Positions 45,118 through 54,005 are shown, counted from the stretch's first letter. The stretch: DNA of 64,000 nucleotides from Solirubrobacteraceae bacterium (GCA_029263125.1 JAJCYD010000004.1:62001-126000), one strand, 5' to 3'. Program-made: numbers and translations. The notes: generated by a model from the sequence alone, not told the origin.

Positions 45118-45953
45118 TGCAGGTCGAGTATCCGTGGGCGCTGGGACCGCAGCCGGGCCGCTACGCGATGCGCGAGCACGTCGGCGAGGGCGTGCGCCAC
45201 GTCCTCGTGCTGGACACCCTGGGCGCCGCGCAGCGCCGCCGGCTCGTGCGCCGAGCCCGCGCACGTCGGGCCCCATCCCATCCGGCTCCGGTGCCGGTGG
45301 TCACGTCCCGCGCGACCCTGATCGACACCACGGCGTTGTGCGACCCGCACGCCGCGGAGCAGTGGCTGCGCCAGGCCGACCTCCAGGCGGTCGCCGCCGA
45401 GGCGCTGGCACGGCTCAACCGCGTGCTGCACGCGCATCGGGTCGCGTCGGCCGACGCGTTTGTCCGAGAGGTCTCGGCGCGACAGGCGCTCGTCGTGCGC
45501 GTCGGCTATGGCGACGGCGAGCAGGTCGCCGACGGCCGCTGGGACCGCGCGATCGCACTCGCCCCGCCGACCGGCGATCGCCACCGGCGGCCCACCGCGC
45601 TGCGCGATCAGGAACGTCTCGCCGCGCTGCTGACCGGCCGCGACGCGGTGCTGGCGTGCGAGGAGCTGACCCTGCGTGCCCGCGCCGACCTCGATGCCGA
45701 GCGCTGGCGCGAGGCGGCACTTCAGCTCGACGTGGCGCTCGGCGCGGCGCTCACCGAGCTCGAACCGTGGCGCCGGCAGGCGCGGCTCGACGAGCGCCTC
45801 GACGAGCTCGGACAGCTCCGCGAGAGCGCCGGCGCCGCGGCGCGGGCCGCGCAGCAGGGCGGCCTCCAGGACGCGCAGATCGCCGCCGTGCGCCACGCGC
45901 TCGGCCGCCTGGAGGCCGCCCTGCGTGCGCGCACCGCCGGCGGGATCGGATGA
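45117..45953 (+). CDS. Conserved hypothetical protein, Arg/Ala-rich
   Basis: A 278-residue soluble protein without a recognised family. It starts VQVEYPWALGPQPGRYAMREH, has a beta-rich first third and a helical rest with LDAERWREAALQLDVALGAAL, and ends in a coiled-coil-like stretch (RLDELGQLRESAGAAARAAQ). GTG 45117 is preferred: the earlier GTG 45087 lies within the upstream terminator stem. It is convergent with the beta-oxidation operon. Confidence 0.65.
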   Translation: MQVEYPWALGPQPGRYAMREHVGEGVRHVLVLDTLGAAQRRRLVRRARARRAPSHPAPVPVVTSRATLIDTTALCDPHAAEQWLRQADLQAVAAEALARLNRVLHAHRVASADAFVREVSARQALVVRVGYGDGEQVADGRWDRAIALAPPTGDRHRRPTALRDQERLAALLTGRDAVLACEELTLRARADLDAERWREAALQLDVALGAALTELEPWRRQARLDERLDELGQLRESAGAAARAAQQGGLQDAQIAAVRHALGRLEAALRARTAGGIG

Positions 45954-45960
45954 TCGTCGG

Positions 45961-47952
45961 CTACTGGCCCTTCCACACCGCCTGACGCTTGCCGAGGAAC
46001 GCTGCGATGCCCTCGCGAGCGTCGGCGCTTGCGAAGACGTCCTCGAACGCGGCCTTCTCGGCTTCGATGCCCTCGTCGAGGTCCGCGTCGCCGGCGGTCG
46101 TGCGCTTGATCGCCCGGACGGCGAGCGGCGCCTGCCCGGCGAGCTTGCGCGCCCACGCGAGCGCGGCGTCGAACAGCTCGTGGTCGGGCACGACGCGGTT
46201 GACGAGCCCGATCTCGTAGGCCTCGGCGGCGGAGATCGGATCGCCGGTGAGGTTGAGCTCGAGCGCTCGCGCCGTGCCGACAAGTCGCGGCAGGCGCTGC
46301 GTGCCACCGAAGCCCGGCATGATGCCGAGCCCGATCTCGGGCTGGCCGAAGCTCGCCGACTGCGCGGCGATGCGCACGTCGCAGGCCATCGCCAGCTCAC
46401 AGCCGCCGCCGTAGGCCACGGCGTTGACGGCGGCGATCGTCACCGTCGAGGACCGCTCCATGCGCCGCATCAGGCCGTGGGCGTCGTCGAGCAGCTCCGC
46501 GCCGGCGGCGCGGTCCAGCGTCGTGAAGGCCTTGATGTCCGCGCCCGCGCACCACAGCATCGGGTTCGCCGACGCGATCACCAGCACGCGCACCGTCGGC
46601 TCGGCGTCGACGTGGTCCCAGACCCGCGCGAGCTCGGCGATCACCTGTGGCGAGAGCGAGTTGGCGGGCGGGCGGTCCAGCCAGGCGATCGCGATGTCGC
46701 CGCGGGTCTCCAGGCGAACCGACTCGCCCTGCTCGAAGCCCTGGGCGTCGGGCTGCGCGTAGGCGAAGAAGCCCTGCCCCGACTTCGCCCCGAGCCGGCC
46801 CTGCGCGACCAGGCGCCGCAGGATCGCCGGCGCCTCGTAGCGCTCGCCCCACTCGACGACGGCCGTGTCCAGCTGGGCGAGCACCTCGTCGAGTCCGGTC
46901 TGGTCGGCACGAGCGAACGGCGGTGGGATCAGCCCGGCGCCGGCCATCATCCCGAGGTCGATGTCGCGAACCGTCGCCATCCCCTCCTCGAGCACCAGGC
47001 AGGCCTCGACGAACGCCTTGAGCACGAAGCGCTGCGTCAGCTCCTCGGCGTCGAACTCGGTCGCTCCCTCGGTGCGTGGCTGACCGCTGTCGTAGAAGCC
47101 CTTCCCCGTCTTGGCGCCGAGCTCGCCGGCCTGGACGAGCGCGCGCATGCCCTCGTGGACGTAGAAGCTGTCGCCATAGCTGTGCCGGACGTGCTCGGCA
47201 ACGTGCAAGACCGTGTCGAGGCCGAGAAGGTCGGTGAGGAAGAACGGGCCCATCGGAGCCACGCGCGACGAGGAGATCGCGTCGTCGATCGCCTTGATCG
47301 CCAGCTCGTTGCACTCCTGAAAGCGCCACACCTCGCTGATCGAGGACATGAGGATGCGATTGACGACGAACCCGGGCTCCTCGCCGCAGGCGATCGGCAT
47401 CTTGCGGATCGCCTGGGCGAACGTCGTCGCGACCTGCATCGTCTCGGGCGAGGTGTCGGCGCCCTCGACGATCTCGACGAGCCGCATCATCGACGCGGGA
47501 TAGAAGAAGTGAAAGCCGACGACCTTGTCGGGCCGGCTCGTCGCGTCGGCCATCTCGCTGATCGCCAGCGACGACGTGTTCGACGCGAGGATCGCGTGCC
47601 CCGGCGTGGCGACGTCCAGCTCTGCGAGCACGGCCTGCTTGATCTCGATGCGTTCCGGGACGGCCTCGATGACGAAGTCGACATCGCCGAAATCCTCATA
47701 GGTGGTCGTGCCGGTGATCCGCCCGAGGATCTGATCGGCCTGCGCGGCGGCCTGCTGCTCGTCGATCTTCTGCTTGGCGACGAGGCCGGCGAGCTGGGCC
47801 CTTGTGACCTCCTCGGCCTTGCGCAGGCCGAGGTCCACGAACTCCTGCTTGACGTCCTTGAGCACCACGGGCACGCCGGCGGAGGCGATCACCGCAGCGA
47901 TCTCGCCGCCCATCGTCCCGGCGCCGACAACCGCGGCCTTGAACACGAACAC
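45961..47952 (-). CDS. Bifunctional 3-hydroxyacyl-CoA dehydrogenase / enoyl-CoA hydratase
   Basis: A 663-residue beta-oxidation enzyme with the dehydrogenase first. Residues 1-290 are the NAD-binding dehydrogenase (VVGAGTMGGEIAAVIASAG, VIEAVPERIEIKQ, FFYPASMMRLVEIV); 300-395 repeat its C-terminal helical domain. From about 405 is a crotonase fold (oxyanion GADIKAF; AVAYGGGCELAMACD and PEIGLGIMPGFGGTQRLPR with both catalytic Glu). E. coli FadB has the opposite order; this order is known in archaea and some bacteria. GTG 47952 follows AAGGAG by 9 bases. Last gene of the operon. Confidence 0.93.
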   Translation of the reverse strand: MFVFKAAVVGAGTMGGEIAAVIASAGVPVVLKDVKQEFVDLGLRKAEEVTRAQLAGLVAKQKIDEQQAAAQADQILGRITGTTTYEDFGDVDFVIEAVPERIEIKQAVLAELDVATPGHAILASNTSSLAISEMADATSRPDKVVGFHFFYPASMMRLVEIVEGADTSPETMQVATTFAQAIRKMPIACGEEPGFVVNRILMSSISEVWRFQECNELAIKAIDDAISSSRVAPMGPFFLTDLLGLDTVLHVAEHVRHSYGDSFYVHEGMRALVQAGELGAKTGKGFYDSGQPRTEGATEFDAEELTQRFVLKAFVEACLVLEEGMATVRDIDLGMMAGAGLIPPPFARADQTGLDEVLAQLDTAVVEWGERYEAPAILRRLVAQGRLGAKSGQGFFAYAQPDAQGFEQGESVRLETRGDIAIAWLDRPPANSLSPQVIAELARVWDHVDAEPTVRVLVIASANPMLWCAGADIKAFTTLDRAAGAELLDDAHGLMRRMERSSTVTIAAVNAVAYGGGCELAMACDVRIAAQSASFGQPEIGLGIMPGFGGTQRLPRLVGTARALELNLTGDPISAAEAYEIGLVNRVVPDHELFDAALAWARKLAGQAPLAVRAIKRTTAGDADLDEGIEAEKAAFEDVFASADAREGIAAFLGKRQAVWKGQ

Positions 47953-48023
47953 AGTGAGCAACTCCTTGTCGTTTGAGGCGCGGCGCAGGGGCCGCGCGCG
48001 TCTTCTGAATCCTCAGAGCCCCA

Positions 48024-48497
48024 TCAGGGCTCGCGCTCTGCCAGCAGCTCGCGGCGCAGCAGATCGACCCCCACCGCCAGCTCGCGCAGGCGCGGACCGA
48101 TCTCGCTGACCAGCGCGTCGCGTGCTGCGGCGCCGCTGGGCGTCAGACGGTAGAAGCGACGCGAGCGGCGCTCGGGATGCTCCCATTCCCCGGCGACGAG
48201 CCCCTCTGCCTCCAGCGTTCGCAGCAGCGGGTACATCGTGTTCGGGTTGACCCCAACGAGGCCGCCCGTCAGCTCGCCGACACGCTCCATCAGCTGGTTG
48301 CCGTAGGACGGCCCGCGCTCGAGCAGGTGCAGGACCAGCAGGCGCAGCAGGCCGGCCCTGCGCAGACCGCCGAGCAGGGGGTCCGTCGAGCCCGGCCCGC
48401 CGCCGCTCGCCGGCCTCGCCCCGGCGGCCGCCCGGACGTCGTTGCGGGCGGCCGTCTCGGCGACGGCCGCCTCGGTCGAGGGACGGCGTGGCGCCAT
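48024..48497 (-). CDS. PadR-family transcriptional regulator
   Basis: A 157-residue winged-helix repressor-like protein. An Ala-rich leader (residues 1-45) precedes the PadR domain: LLRLLVLHLLERGPSYGNQLMERV, GVNPNTMYPLLRTLEAEGLV and a wing with EHPERRSRRFYRLTPSG. It lies between acyl-CoA dehydrogenase and the bifunctional enzyme on the same strand, so it may be co-transcribed and adjust the operon. Confidence 0.88.
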   Translation of the reverse strand: MAPRRPSTEAAVAETAARNDVRAAAGARPASGGGPGSTDPLLGGLRRAGLLRLLVLHLLERGPSYGNQLMERVGELTGGLVGVNPNTMYPLLRTLEAEGLVAGEWEHPERRSRRFYRLTPSGAAARDALVSEIGPRLRELAVGVDLLRRELLAEREP

Positions 48498-48536
48498 CGG
48501 TGCAGTATGGCGCGCGTCCGCCCACGAGGACCGGCG

Positions 48537-49709
48537 CTACGCCGTGGCGGTCGCCGGCTCCTCGATACGCCGGGGCAGCAGCGTCTCGCGGGCGATCACG
48601 AGGCGCTGGATCTGCGACGTGCCCTCGTAGAGCTGCATGATCTTCGCGTCGCGCATGAACTTCTCGACCTTGTACTCCTTGATGAAGCCGTAGCCGCCGA
48701 AGATCTGGACGGCGTCGGTCGTGACCTCCATCGCGCTGTCGGCGGCGAAGCGCTTGGCGTGCGAGGACTCCAGCGTGTTGCGCTTGCCCTGGTCCAGCAG
48801 CACGGCGCTGTTCCACGCGGCCAGCCGCGAGAGGTGCACCTTCGTGGCCATGTCGGCGATCATGAACTGGATCGCCTGATGCATCGCGATCGGCACGCCG
48901 AACTGCACGCGCTCCTTGGAGTACGCGGTCGCCATCTCAAACGCCGCGCGCGAGATGCCGGTCGCCATCGCGGCGACGCCCGGGCGCGTGTAGTCGAGCA
49001 CCCGCATCGCGAGCTTGAAGCCGTGGTTCTCCTCGCCCAGCAGGTAGCGGGCGTCGACCTCGGTGTCGTTGAAGGTGATGGTCGCGGTGTTCGATGCCCG
49101 CTGGCCCATCTTGTCCTCCTTCTTGTCCACGATGACGGTGTCGTCCTTATGGACCAGGAAGGCGGAGATGCCGCGGTGACCGGCCTCGGGGTCGGTCTTG
49201 GCGTAGACGACGAAGTAGTCGGCGTAGCTGCCGTTGGTGATGAAGCACTTCGAGCCGTTGAGGACGTACTTGTCGCCCATGCGCACCGCGCGGGTACGCA
49301 TACCGCTGACGTCCGATCCGGCGTCGGGCTCGGTGAGGCAGAATGACGCGAGCTTGGGCGATTCCAGCAGCGCGGCGCTGAACTCGCGCTTGACCTCGTC
49401 GGAGCCGCCGAGCATCACCGGAGCGGCAGCGAGGCCGTTGGCGCCCAGCGACGTCTGGATGCCGGAGCAGCCCCACGACATCTCCTCCTCGATGATGCAT
49501 CCGTCGAGGCTGTTGAGCCCCGGCCCGCCGTACTCCTCGGGGATGTGGGTGTTCATCAGGCCGACCTCGTGGGCCTTGTTGATGATCGCCTGCGGGAAGC
49601 CCCCGTCGCGGTCAAGCTCCCAGGCCACGGGACGAATCTCCTTCTCCGCGAAGTCGTGCGCGAGATCGCGAAGGTCCTTCTGCTCGTCGGTCAGGGTGAA
49701 GTCGACCAT
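48537..49709 (-). CDS. Acyl-CoA dehydrogenase
   Basis: A 390-residue FAD enzyme for the first beta-oxidation step. Signatures: FCLTEPDAGSDVSGMRTRA, YVLNGSKCFITNGSYAD, SKERVQFGVPI, and near the C-terminus DAVQIFGGYGFIKEYKVEKFMRD in parts, followed by the catalytic-base motif YEGTSQIQR. ATG 49709 has AGGAG 7 bases upstream. First gene of the operon, with a TetR-type operator over the predicted transcription start. Confidence 0.95.
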   Translation of the reverse strand: MVDFTLTDEQKDLRDLAHDFAEKEIRPVAWELDRDGGFPQAIINKAHEVGLMNTHIPEEYGGPGLNSLDGCIIEEEMSWGCSGIQTSLGANGLAAAPVMLGGSDEVKREFSAALLESPKLASFCLTEPDAGSDVSGMRTRAVRMGDKYVLNGSKCFITNGSYADYFVVYAKTDPEAGHRGISAFLVHKDDTVIVDKKEDKMGQRASNTATITFNDTEVDARYLLGEENHGFKLAMRVLDYTRPGVAAMATGISRAAFEMATAYSKERVQFGVPIAMHQAIQFMIADMATKVHLSRLAAWNSAVLLDQGKRNTLESSHAKRFAADSAMEVTTDAVQIFGGYGFIKEYKVEKFMRDAKIMQLYEGTSQIQRLVIARETLLPRRIEEPATATA

Positions 49710-49743
49710 GGGAGGGCTCCTGAAGAGGTGGTGAGGGTCTCGA

Positions 49744-49759
49744 TTGACTGGTCAGTCAA
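49744..49759. promoter_or_regulatory. TetR-type operator of the beta-oxidation operon
   Basis: TTGACT-GGTC-AGTCAA is a 6-bp-arm inverted repeat beginning 2 bases after the -10, just where transcription should begin. Such sites are typical of TetR-family fatty-acid regulators that release on acyl-CoA. No TetR gene is in the window. Confidence 0.6.
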
Positions 49760-49760
49760 C

Positions 49761-49788
49761 ATCGTACCCGATGGATATCGGAGCGCAA
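49761..49788 (-). promoter_or_regulatory. Promoter of the beta-oxidation operon
   Basis: TTGCGC (49788-49783), 16-bp spacer, TACGAT (49766-49761), reading toward the acyl-CoA dehydrogenase. From here to 50022 I see no gene and no further structure. Confidence 0.5.
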
Positions 49789-50022
49789 CACCGAACCCTT
49801 GAGCGCTGCCGCCTGCATCGGGTCCGAGCAGGAATCGGTTCGGGGGCTTGGCTGCCGGATCGTGGATGCCAGGCAACGCGCGCGAGCGCAGGCGGGCGCC
49901 AGCCCGTCGAGCATCGCGCGTGGCATCTGGCGCCGCGAGACGGTGGCCAAACACCGCAGGTATTCCTGCTCGAGCCCATAGACCGCGCAGCCGGCAGGAC
50001 CCGTTCTGATAGGAATCGGTCG

Positions 50023-50346
50023 ATGGCCAACCCCAGACAGTTCGACCTCGAGGATCTCGTCAACCGCCCCGGGACCTACTTCAACCCGCAGACCGAAGTG
50101 CTGATCGTCGTCGACGACTCGCCAGATGTCGACACCGAGGTCTTCAACATGGAGGAGTGGGAAGGCTCGGACTGGGTGCTCATCTCCGACGACGTCCCGA
50201 TCGACGAGCATGTGCGCGACGAGCAGATGCAGGCCTTCCAGGTCCGCCATGGAGCGTCGCTGAGCGCCGGCCTGGATGCCGGCGACGACATCGTCGACGC
50301 CGAGGAGAACGCCGAGCCCGAGGCCGACGAGGTCGAAGAGCTCTAG
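50023..50346 (+). CDS. Acidic hypothetical protein
   Basis: A 107-residue, very acidic protein with a structured first half (FDLEDLVNRPGTYFNPQTEVL, VVDDSPDVDTEVFNMEEW) and an Asp/Glu-rich tail. No family recognised; one domain of unknown type found in related actinobacteria is possible. ATG 50023 has AGGA 8 bases upstream. Confidence 0.65.
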   Translation: MANPRQFDLEDLVNRPGTYFNPQTEVLIVVDDSPDVDTEVFNMEEWEGSDWVLISDDVPIDEHVRDEQMQAFQVRHGASLSAGLDAGDDIVDAEENAEPEADEVEEL

Positions 50347-50405
50347 CGCGCGCACGCCGCTGGCCTGTCGCCACAGAGGCCGCGACCGGCACGGCCGACC
50401 GCAGG

Positions 50406-50425
50406 CCCCGGCGCGCGTCCCGGGG
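50406..50425 (+). terminator. Possible terminator after the acidic protein gene
   Basis: CCCCGG-N8-CCGGGG forms a short stem followed by TGCGGTTTA. It separates that gene from the copper operon. Confidence 0.35.
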
Positions 50426-50463
50426 TGCGGTTTACCCCACCCCATTCAGTGCGGTCTGCCTCC

Positions 50464-50492
50464 TAGACCGGCCACCTGCGTGGGTGTACGGT
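50464..50492 (+). promoter_or_regulatory. Possible promoter of the copper operon
   Basis: TAGACC (50464-50469), 17-bp spacer, TACGGT (50487-50492), about 98 bases before the first gene. No CopY/CsoR-like inverted repeat was identified. Confidence 0.35.
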
Positions 50493-50590
50493 GCTCGCGC
50501 CGAAAACAGCGAGCCGATGCCCAGCAGGGTTTGCGGCGGGGGCTCGAGCGATGACGACCTGCTGTTTTTCTCAGGAACGGAGCGAGCAAG

Positions 50591-51124
50591 ATGAAGAGAC
50601 GTACGCTGGGTGTCGCCGCGATTGCCGTGGCGACGTTGACGGCAGCACCGGCGGTCAGCTCGGCAGTCACCACGTCCACGTCGAAGCCGAAGATCGACAT
50701 CCTCGGGGGGGCGTCGTTCAAGGCCAACCGCTACATCCAGGACAGGATGCGCTTCAACAAGGACGTCTACCGGTTGAAGTCCGGCACGACGATCCAGATC
50801 CGCAGCAAGACGCCAGGCGAGCCACACACCGTGTCGGTGGTCCGCCGCGCCGACTACCCGAAGACCGTCAAGGGATTTGAGACGTGCTTCATGAAGGGCC
50901 CGTGCGGCAAGCTCGGCGAGGCGCACGGCTTCCCCGAGGGTGACGGTCCGCCGACCACGCCGCTCGTCAACACGGGCAAGGCCGGCTTTGACCGGACGGG
51001 CGATTCGATCGTGATCGCGCCCAACGGGAAGGGCAGCGTCAAGCTCACGGCGGCAAAGGGCCAGACGCTGCAGCTGCTGTGCATCATCCATCCGTGGATG
51101 CAGGCAAAGATCGTGGTCAAGTGA
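50591..51124 (+). CDS. Exported cupredoxin-like protein
   Basis: A 177-residue protein with a signal peptide (LGVAAIAVATLTAAPAVSSA). The C-terminal Greek-key part shows a type 1 copper pattern: GEPHTVSVV (His) and LQLLCIIHPWMQAKIVV (Cys, His, axial Met). A loop with CFMKGPCGKLGEAHG sits between them and could hold a disulfide or extra ligands. It probably passes electrons to or from the adjacent multicopper oxidase outside the membrane. GGAG lies 9 bases before ATG 50591. First gene of a three-gene operon. Confidence 0.8.
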   Translation: MKRRTLGVAAIAVATLTAAPAVSSAVTTSTSKPKIDILGGASFKANRYIQDRMRFNKDVYRLKSGTTIQIRSKTPGEPHTVSVVRRADYPKTVKGFETCFMKGPCGKLGEAHGFPEGDGPPTTPLVNTGKAGFDRTGDSIVIAPNGKGSVKLTAAKGQTLQLLCIIHPWMQAKIVVK

Positions 51125-51128
51125 CGAC

Positions 51129-52091
51129 ATGATCGACCGGATCTGGAGGGTCCCGGCGCCCGCCGGGACCCTCCGGCGCCTGCTCGGCAGCGCGACCGCG
51201 GCGCTCGTGGCGGTGGCCGCCGCCGGGCCCGCAACCGCAGCCGCAGTCACACGCGAGTACTGGGTCGGGGCGACGCCGACGACCTGGAACATCGTGCCCA
51301 ACGGCGTCGACGCGATCCTCGGCACGCGCTACGGCAACGAGACGATCCTCCCGACCGTCACCTACCGCCGATACACGCGCGGCTGGAAGAAGCTGCTGCG
51401 CAACGCCCCCGCCCGCAACGTCGACTCCGACCGGATTCCGGGGCCGCTGCTGCACGCCCGGGTCGGTGATCGCATCGTCGTGCACTTCAAGAACTTCGAC
51501 ACGCGCTTCAACCGCGCCCATTCCATGCACTTCCACGGCGTGAGCTACAAGCCGTCCTCCGACGGCGCCTACCTCCCGGGCTTCTCCGGGCGCGACGCCG
51601 AGGTCAAGCCCGGGCAGACGTGGACCTACAAGCTGCGCGCCGGCCCGCAGTCAGCGGGCTTCTGGCCATACCACGACCACTCGACGTCGATGCACGAATC
51701 GCTCGCCGGTGGCATGTACGGAGGACTCTCGATCCGCGGCCGCCGCGAGCGCGCTCCCGACCGCGAGTTCGTCGTCGTGCTCGCACCGACCGGCGACCTG
51801 CAGACGATCAACGGGCACGCCTTCGTCGGCAACACGCCGGTCTTCAGCGCACGGGTCGGCGACCTGGTGCAGTGGGACGTCATGGCGATCGGCTCCGAGC
51901 ACCACACCTTTCATGTCCACGGCCATCGCTGGCTCGAGCACGGCGTGCCACGCGACACGCAGACCGTCGGCCCCGCGGAGAGCTTCCGCTTCCGCTGGCG
52001 CGAGGACGCGACGGGCACATGGTTCTACCACTGCCACGTCGAGCAGCACATGGAGCGCGGGATGATCGGCATCTACCGGGTGACGCGATGA
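51129..52091 (+). CDS. Two-domain multicopper oxidase (laccase-like)
   Basis: A 320-residue exported oxidase with a signal peptide (residues 15-40). Copper motifs appear in order: HSMHFHG (near 131), WPYHDHSTS (near 179), HHTFHVHGHRW (near 258) and YHCHVEQHMERGM (near 300), which supply type 1 and the type 2/3 cluster ligands. The size fits two-domain laccases that act as trimers with interdomain copper clusters. Oxidises phenols, metals or an electron carrier; the substrate is unknown. Its stop overlaps the next gene (ATGA). Confidence 0.92.
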   Translation: MIDRIWRVPAPAGTLRRLLGSATAALVAVAAAGPATAAAVTREYWVGATPTTWNIVPNGVDAILGTRYGNETILPTVTYRRYTRGWKKLLRNAPARNVDSDRIPGPLLHARVGDRIVVHFKNFDTRFNRAHSMHFHGVSYKPSSDGAYLPGFSGRDAEVKPGQTWTYKLRAGPQSAGFWPYHDHSTSMHESLAGGMYGGLSIRGRRERAPDREFVVVLAPTGDLQTINGHAFVGNTPVFSARVGDLVQWDVMAIGSEHHTFHVHGHRWLEHGVPRDTQTVGPAESFRFRWREDATGTWFYHCHVEQHMERGMIGIYRVTR

Positions 52092-52963
52092 GATGCCTTC
52101 GGGTCGCCGGGCTGCTCGCCGCGCTCGCGGCGACAGTGCCCGGGCTCGCACTCGCGCAACCCGCGGACGACAACACACACGCCCCCGGCGAGCCGGCGCA
52201 GGTCTCCATCGGCGCCACGGCTGTCGATCCGGCGAACATCGCGATCCTCACCGGCGAGCGCGTCGAATGGCACAACGCGTCGGTTCGCGACCACACGATC
52301 ACCTCCAGGGACGGGCTCTTCGACTCCGGCGTCATCGGGTCCAACCGGCGCTTCAGCCAGGAGTTCTCCGCCGGCGGATCCTTCGCCTACTTCTGCCGCA
52401 TCCATCCGTTCATCACCGGCACGGTCGATGTGGCGCCCGTGCTGCTGAGCGCTCCCGCCCGGTCGTTCGTCCGCGGGGACAAGGTGGTGCTCAAGGGACG
52501 CACCCACCCGGCCGCCGGGACCGTCGGCATCGAGCGCGATTCGGGCGGCGGCTTCGTGCCCGTGACGTCGGTGCCGCTGGCTTCTGACGGATCGTTCAGC
52601 GCCAGCGTCCCGGCCGAGGGGCCGGCGAGCTTCCGCGCGGTGTCGGGCACCGACGCCAGCGCGCCCGTGCGCATCGACGTCGCCGCAGCGCGCGTGCTGC
52701 GCGTCTCGGCGGTGCGGGGCCGCCGCCACCAGGTCGTGCGCGTGACGGTCAGCCCGCCACTGCCGGGCGCCATCGTGCGCCTGCAGCCCTACGTCAAGCA
52801 TCGTTTCGGCTGGTGGACGACGCACCGCGCACGCCTGGAGCATGGTCGTCGCGCGTCGATCCGCCTGCCCCGCGGCTCCACGGCCTCCGTCCGCATCGTG
52901 CTCACCGAGCCGGACGGCGAGACGTCGACCGGTGTGCGGCGGATGGTCAGGCTGCCCGGCTGA
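52088..52963 (+). CDS. Exported plastocyanin-like protein with Ig-like C-terminal domain
   Basis: A 291-residue protein with a signal peptide (GLLAALAATVPGLALA). Residues 35-120 form a cupredoxin domain with HNASVRDHTITS (His), then FAYFCRIHPFITGTVDV (Cys, His); the usual axial Met is replaced by Ile or Thr. The rest is beta-rich, Arg-containing and probably one or two Ig-like domains. ATG 52088 is coupled to the oxidase stop. Likely a partner or anchor for the oxidase on the cell surface. Confidence 0.82.
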   Translation: MRCLRVAGLLAALAATVPGLALAQPADDNTHAPGEPAQVSIGATAVDPANIAILTGERVEWHNASVRDHTITSRDGLFDSGVIGSNRRFSQEFSAGGSFAYFCRIHPFITGTVDVAPVLLSAPARSFVRGDKVVLKGRTHPAAGTVGIERDSGGGFVPVTSVPLASDGSFSASVPAEGPASFRAVSGTDASAPVRIDVAAARVLRVSAVRGRRHQVVRVTVSPPLPGAIVRLQPYVKHRFGWWTTHRARLEHGRRASIRLPRGSTASVRIVLTEPDGETSTGVRRMVRLPG

Positions 52964-52999
52964 CGCCGCCTTCCCGAAGGCATCGGCGCGGCGGCGTCA
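52961..52999. terminator. Bidirectional terminator at the end of the copper operon
   Basis: TGACGCCGCC (52961-52970) pairs perfectly with GGCGGCGTCA (52990-52999), with an inner stem GCCTTC/GAAGGC. The stop codon TGA of the last copper gene is the base of the stem. The stem also ends the converging TerC gene. Confidence 0.75.
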
Positions 53000-53014
53000 C
53001 GCTGCGCGTGGCCG

Positions 53015-53995
53015 TCAGCCCCGATCGTCCTGGGCGCCCTCGGGTTCGACCGGCTGCTCCGTCTCGGCGCGTCGCCGCGCCGCCCCGCCGGGATCGCGGC
53101 GGTCGCCGATCAGCGACGCGCCGATGCCCCCCGCGAACGCGACCGCGACGAACGCCAGGCTCAGCAGCGGGCCGATCTTCACGATGTCCTCGATCAGGAG
53201 CTTGACCGCGACGAGCGCCAGGACGACGGCAATCGTCTCGTCGAGGTAGCGGAAGCGTTTGATCAGGCCCTCGACGAGCACGAACAGGGCGCGCAGCCCG
53301 ATCAGCGCGAAGACGTTGCCCGCCCAGATGATCAGCGGCTCGCGAGTGATCGCGAACGCCGCCGGGATCGAGTCGACCGCGAACGCCAGGTCGGCGGCGA
53401 CGATCGCCGCCAGGCACAGGAAGATCGGCGTCACGTGGCGGCGGCCGTTCTCGCGCGCGAACCAGTGGCCGTTGCGGAAGCCGTCGGTCACCGGGAAGAC
53501 CTTGCGCACGCCCCGCACGACGAGGTTGCGGTCGGGATCGACGTTCTCCCCCACGCCGCGGTAGATGCGGTACGCGAGCACGAGCAGCAGCACGCCGAGC
53601 AGGTAGAGCACGACGTGGAACTGCTCGATCAGCGCCGTGCCGCCGAGGATCGCCAGCCCGCGCAGCACGAGCGCGGCGATGATGCCCCAGAACAGCAGGC
53701 GCGCGCGGTGCGCGTGGGGCACGCCGAAGTACGCGAACAGCAGGATGAAGACGAACAGGTTGTCCAGCGACAGGGAGCGCTCGATGAGGTAGACGGTCAG
53801 GTAGTTGATGCCGTCCCCACTGCCGTTGAGCGCGAAGACGACGCCGGTGACCGACAGGCCGAGCACCAGCCACCCCAGCGACCAGAGGACGCTCTCGCGG
53901 AACGTCGCCTCGCGTCCGTGGGCGAAGAAGCGCACGTCGACGAACAGCAGGACGATCATGACGACGACGAGGCCGCCGAACTCCAGGATCTCCAT
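53015..53995 (-). CDS. TerC/Alx-family integral membrane protein
   Basis: A 326-residue protein with about nine membrane segments. Acidic residues within membranes are conserved as in the family: ERSLSLDNLFVFILLF and AFAVDSIPAAFAITREPLII. TerC/Alx proteins take part in metal (Mn2+) homeostasis or export and tellurite resistance. ATG 53995 sits 10 bases after the truncated antiporter gene, so both are probably transcribed together. The C-terminus is Arg/Glu-rich. Confidence 0.9.
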   Translation of the reverse strand: MEILEFGGLVVVMIVLLFVDVRFFAHGREATFRESVLWSLGWLVLGLSVTGVVFALNGSGDGINYLTVYLIERSLSLDNLFVFILLFAYFGVPHAHRARLLFWGIIAALVLRGLAILGGTALIEQFHVVLYLLGVLLLVLAYRIYRGVGENVDPDRNLVVRGVRKVFPVTDGFRNGHWFARENGRRHVTPIFLCLAAIVAADLAFAVDSIPAAFAITREPLIIWAGNVFALIGLRALFVLVEGLIKRFRYLDETIAVVLALVAVKLLIEDIVKIGPLLSLAFVAVAFAGGIGASLIGDRRDPGGAARRRAETEQPVEPEGAQDDRG

Positions 53996-54005
53996 CAGCC
54001 GTGCA

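Noticed and set aside
49799-49981. A 60-codon frame between the acyl-CoA dehydrogenase and the acidic gene
   Set aside because: No ribosome site, atypical composition and no recognisable motif.
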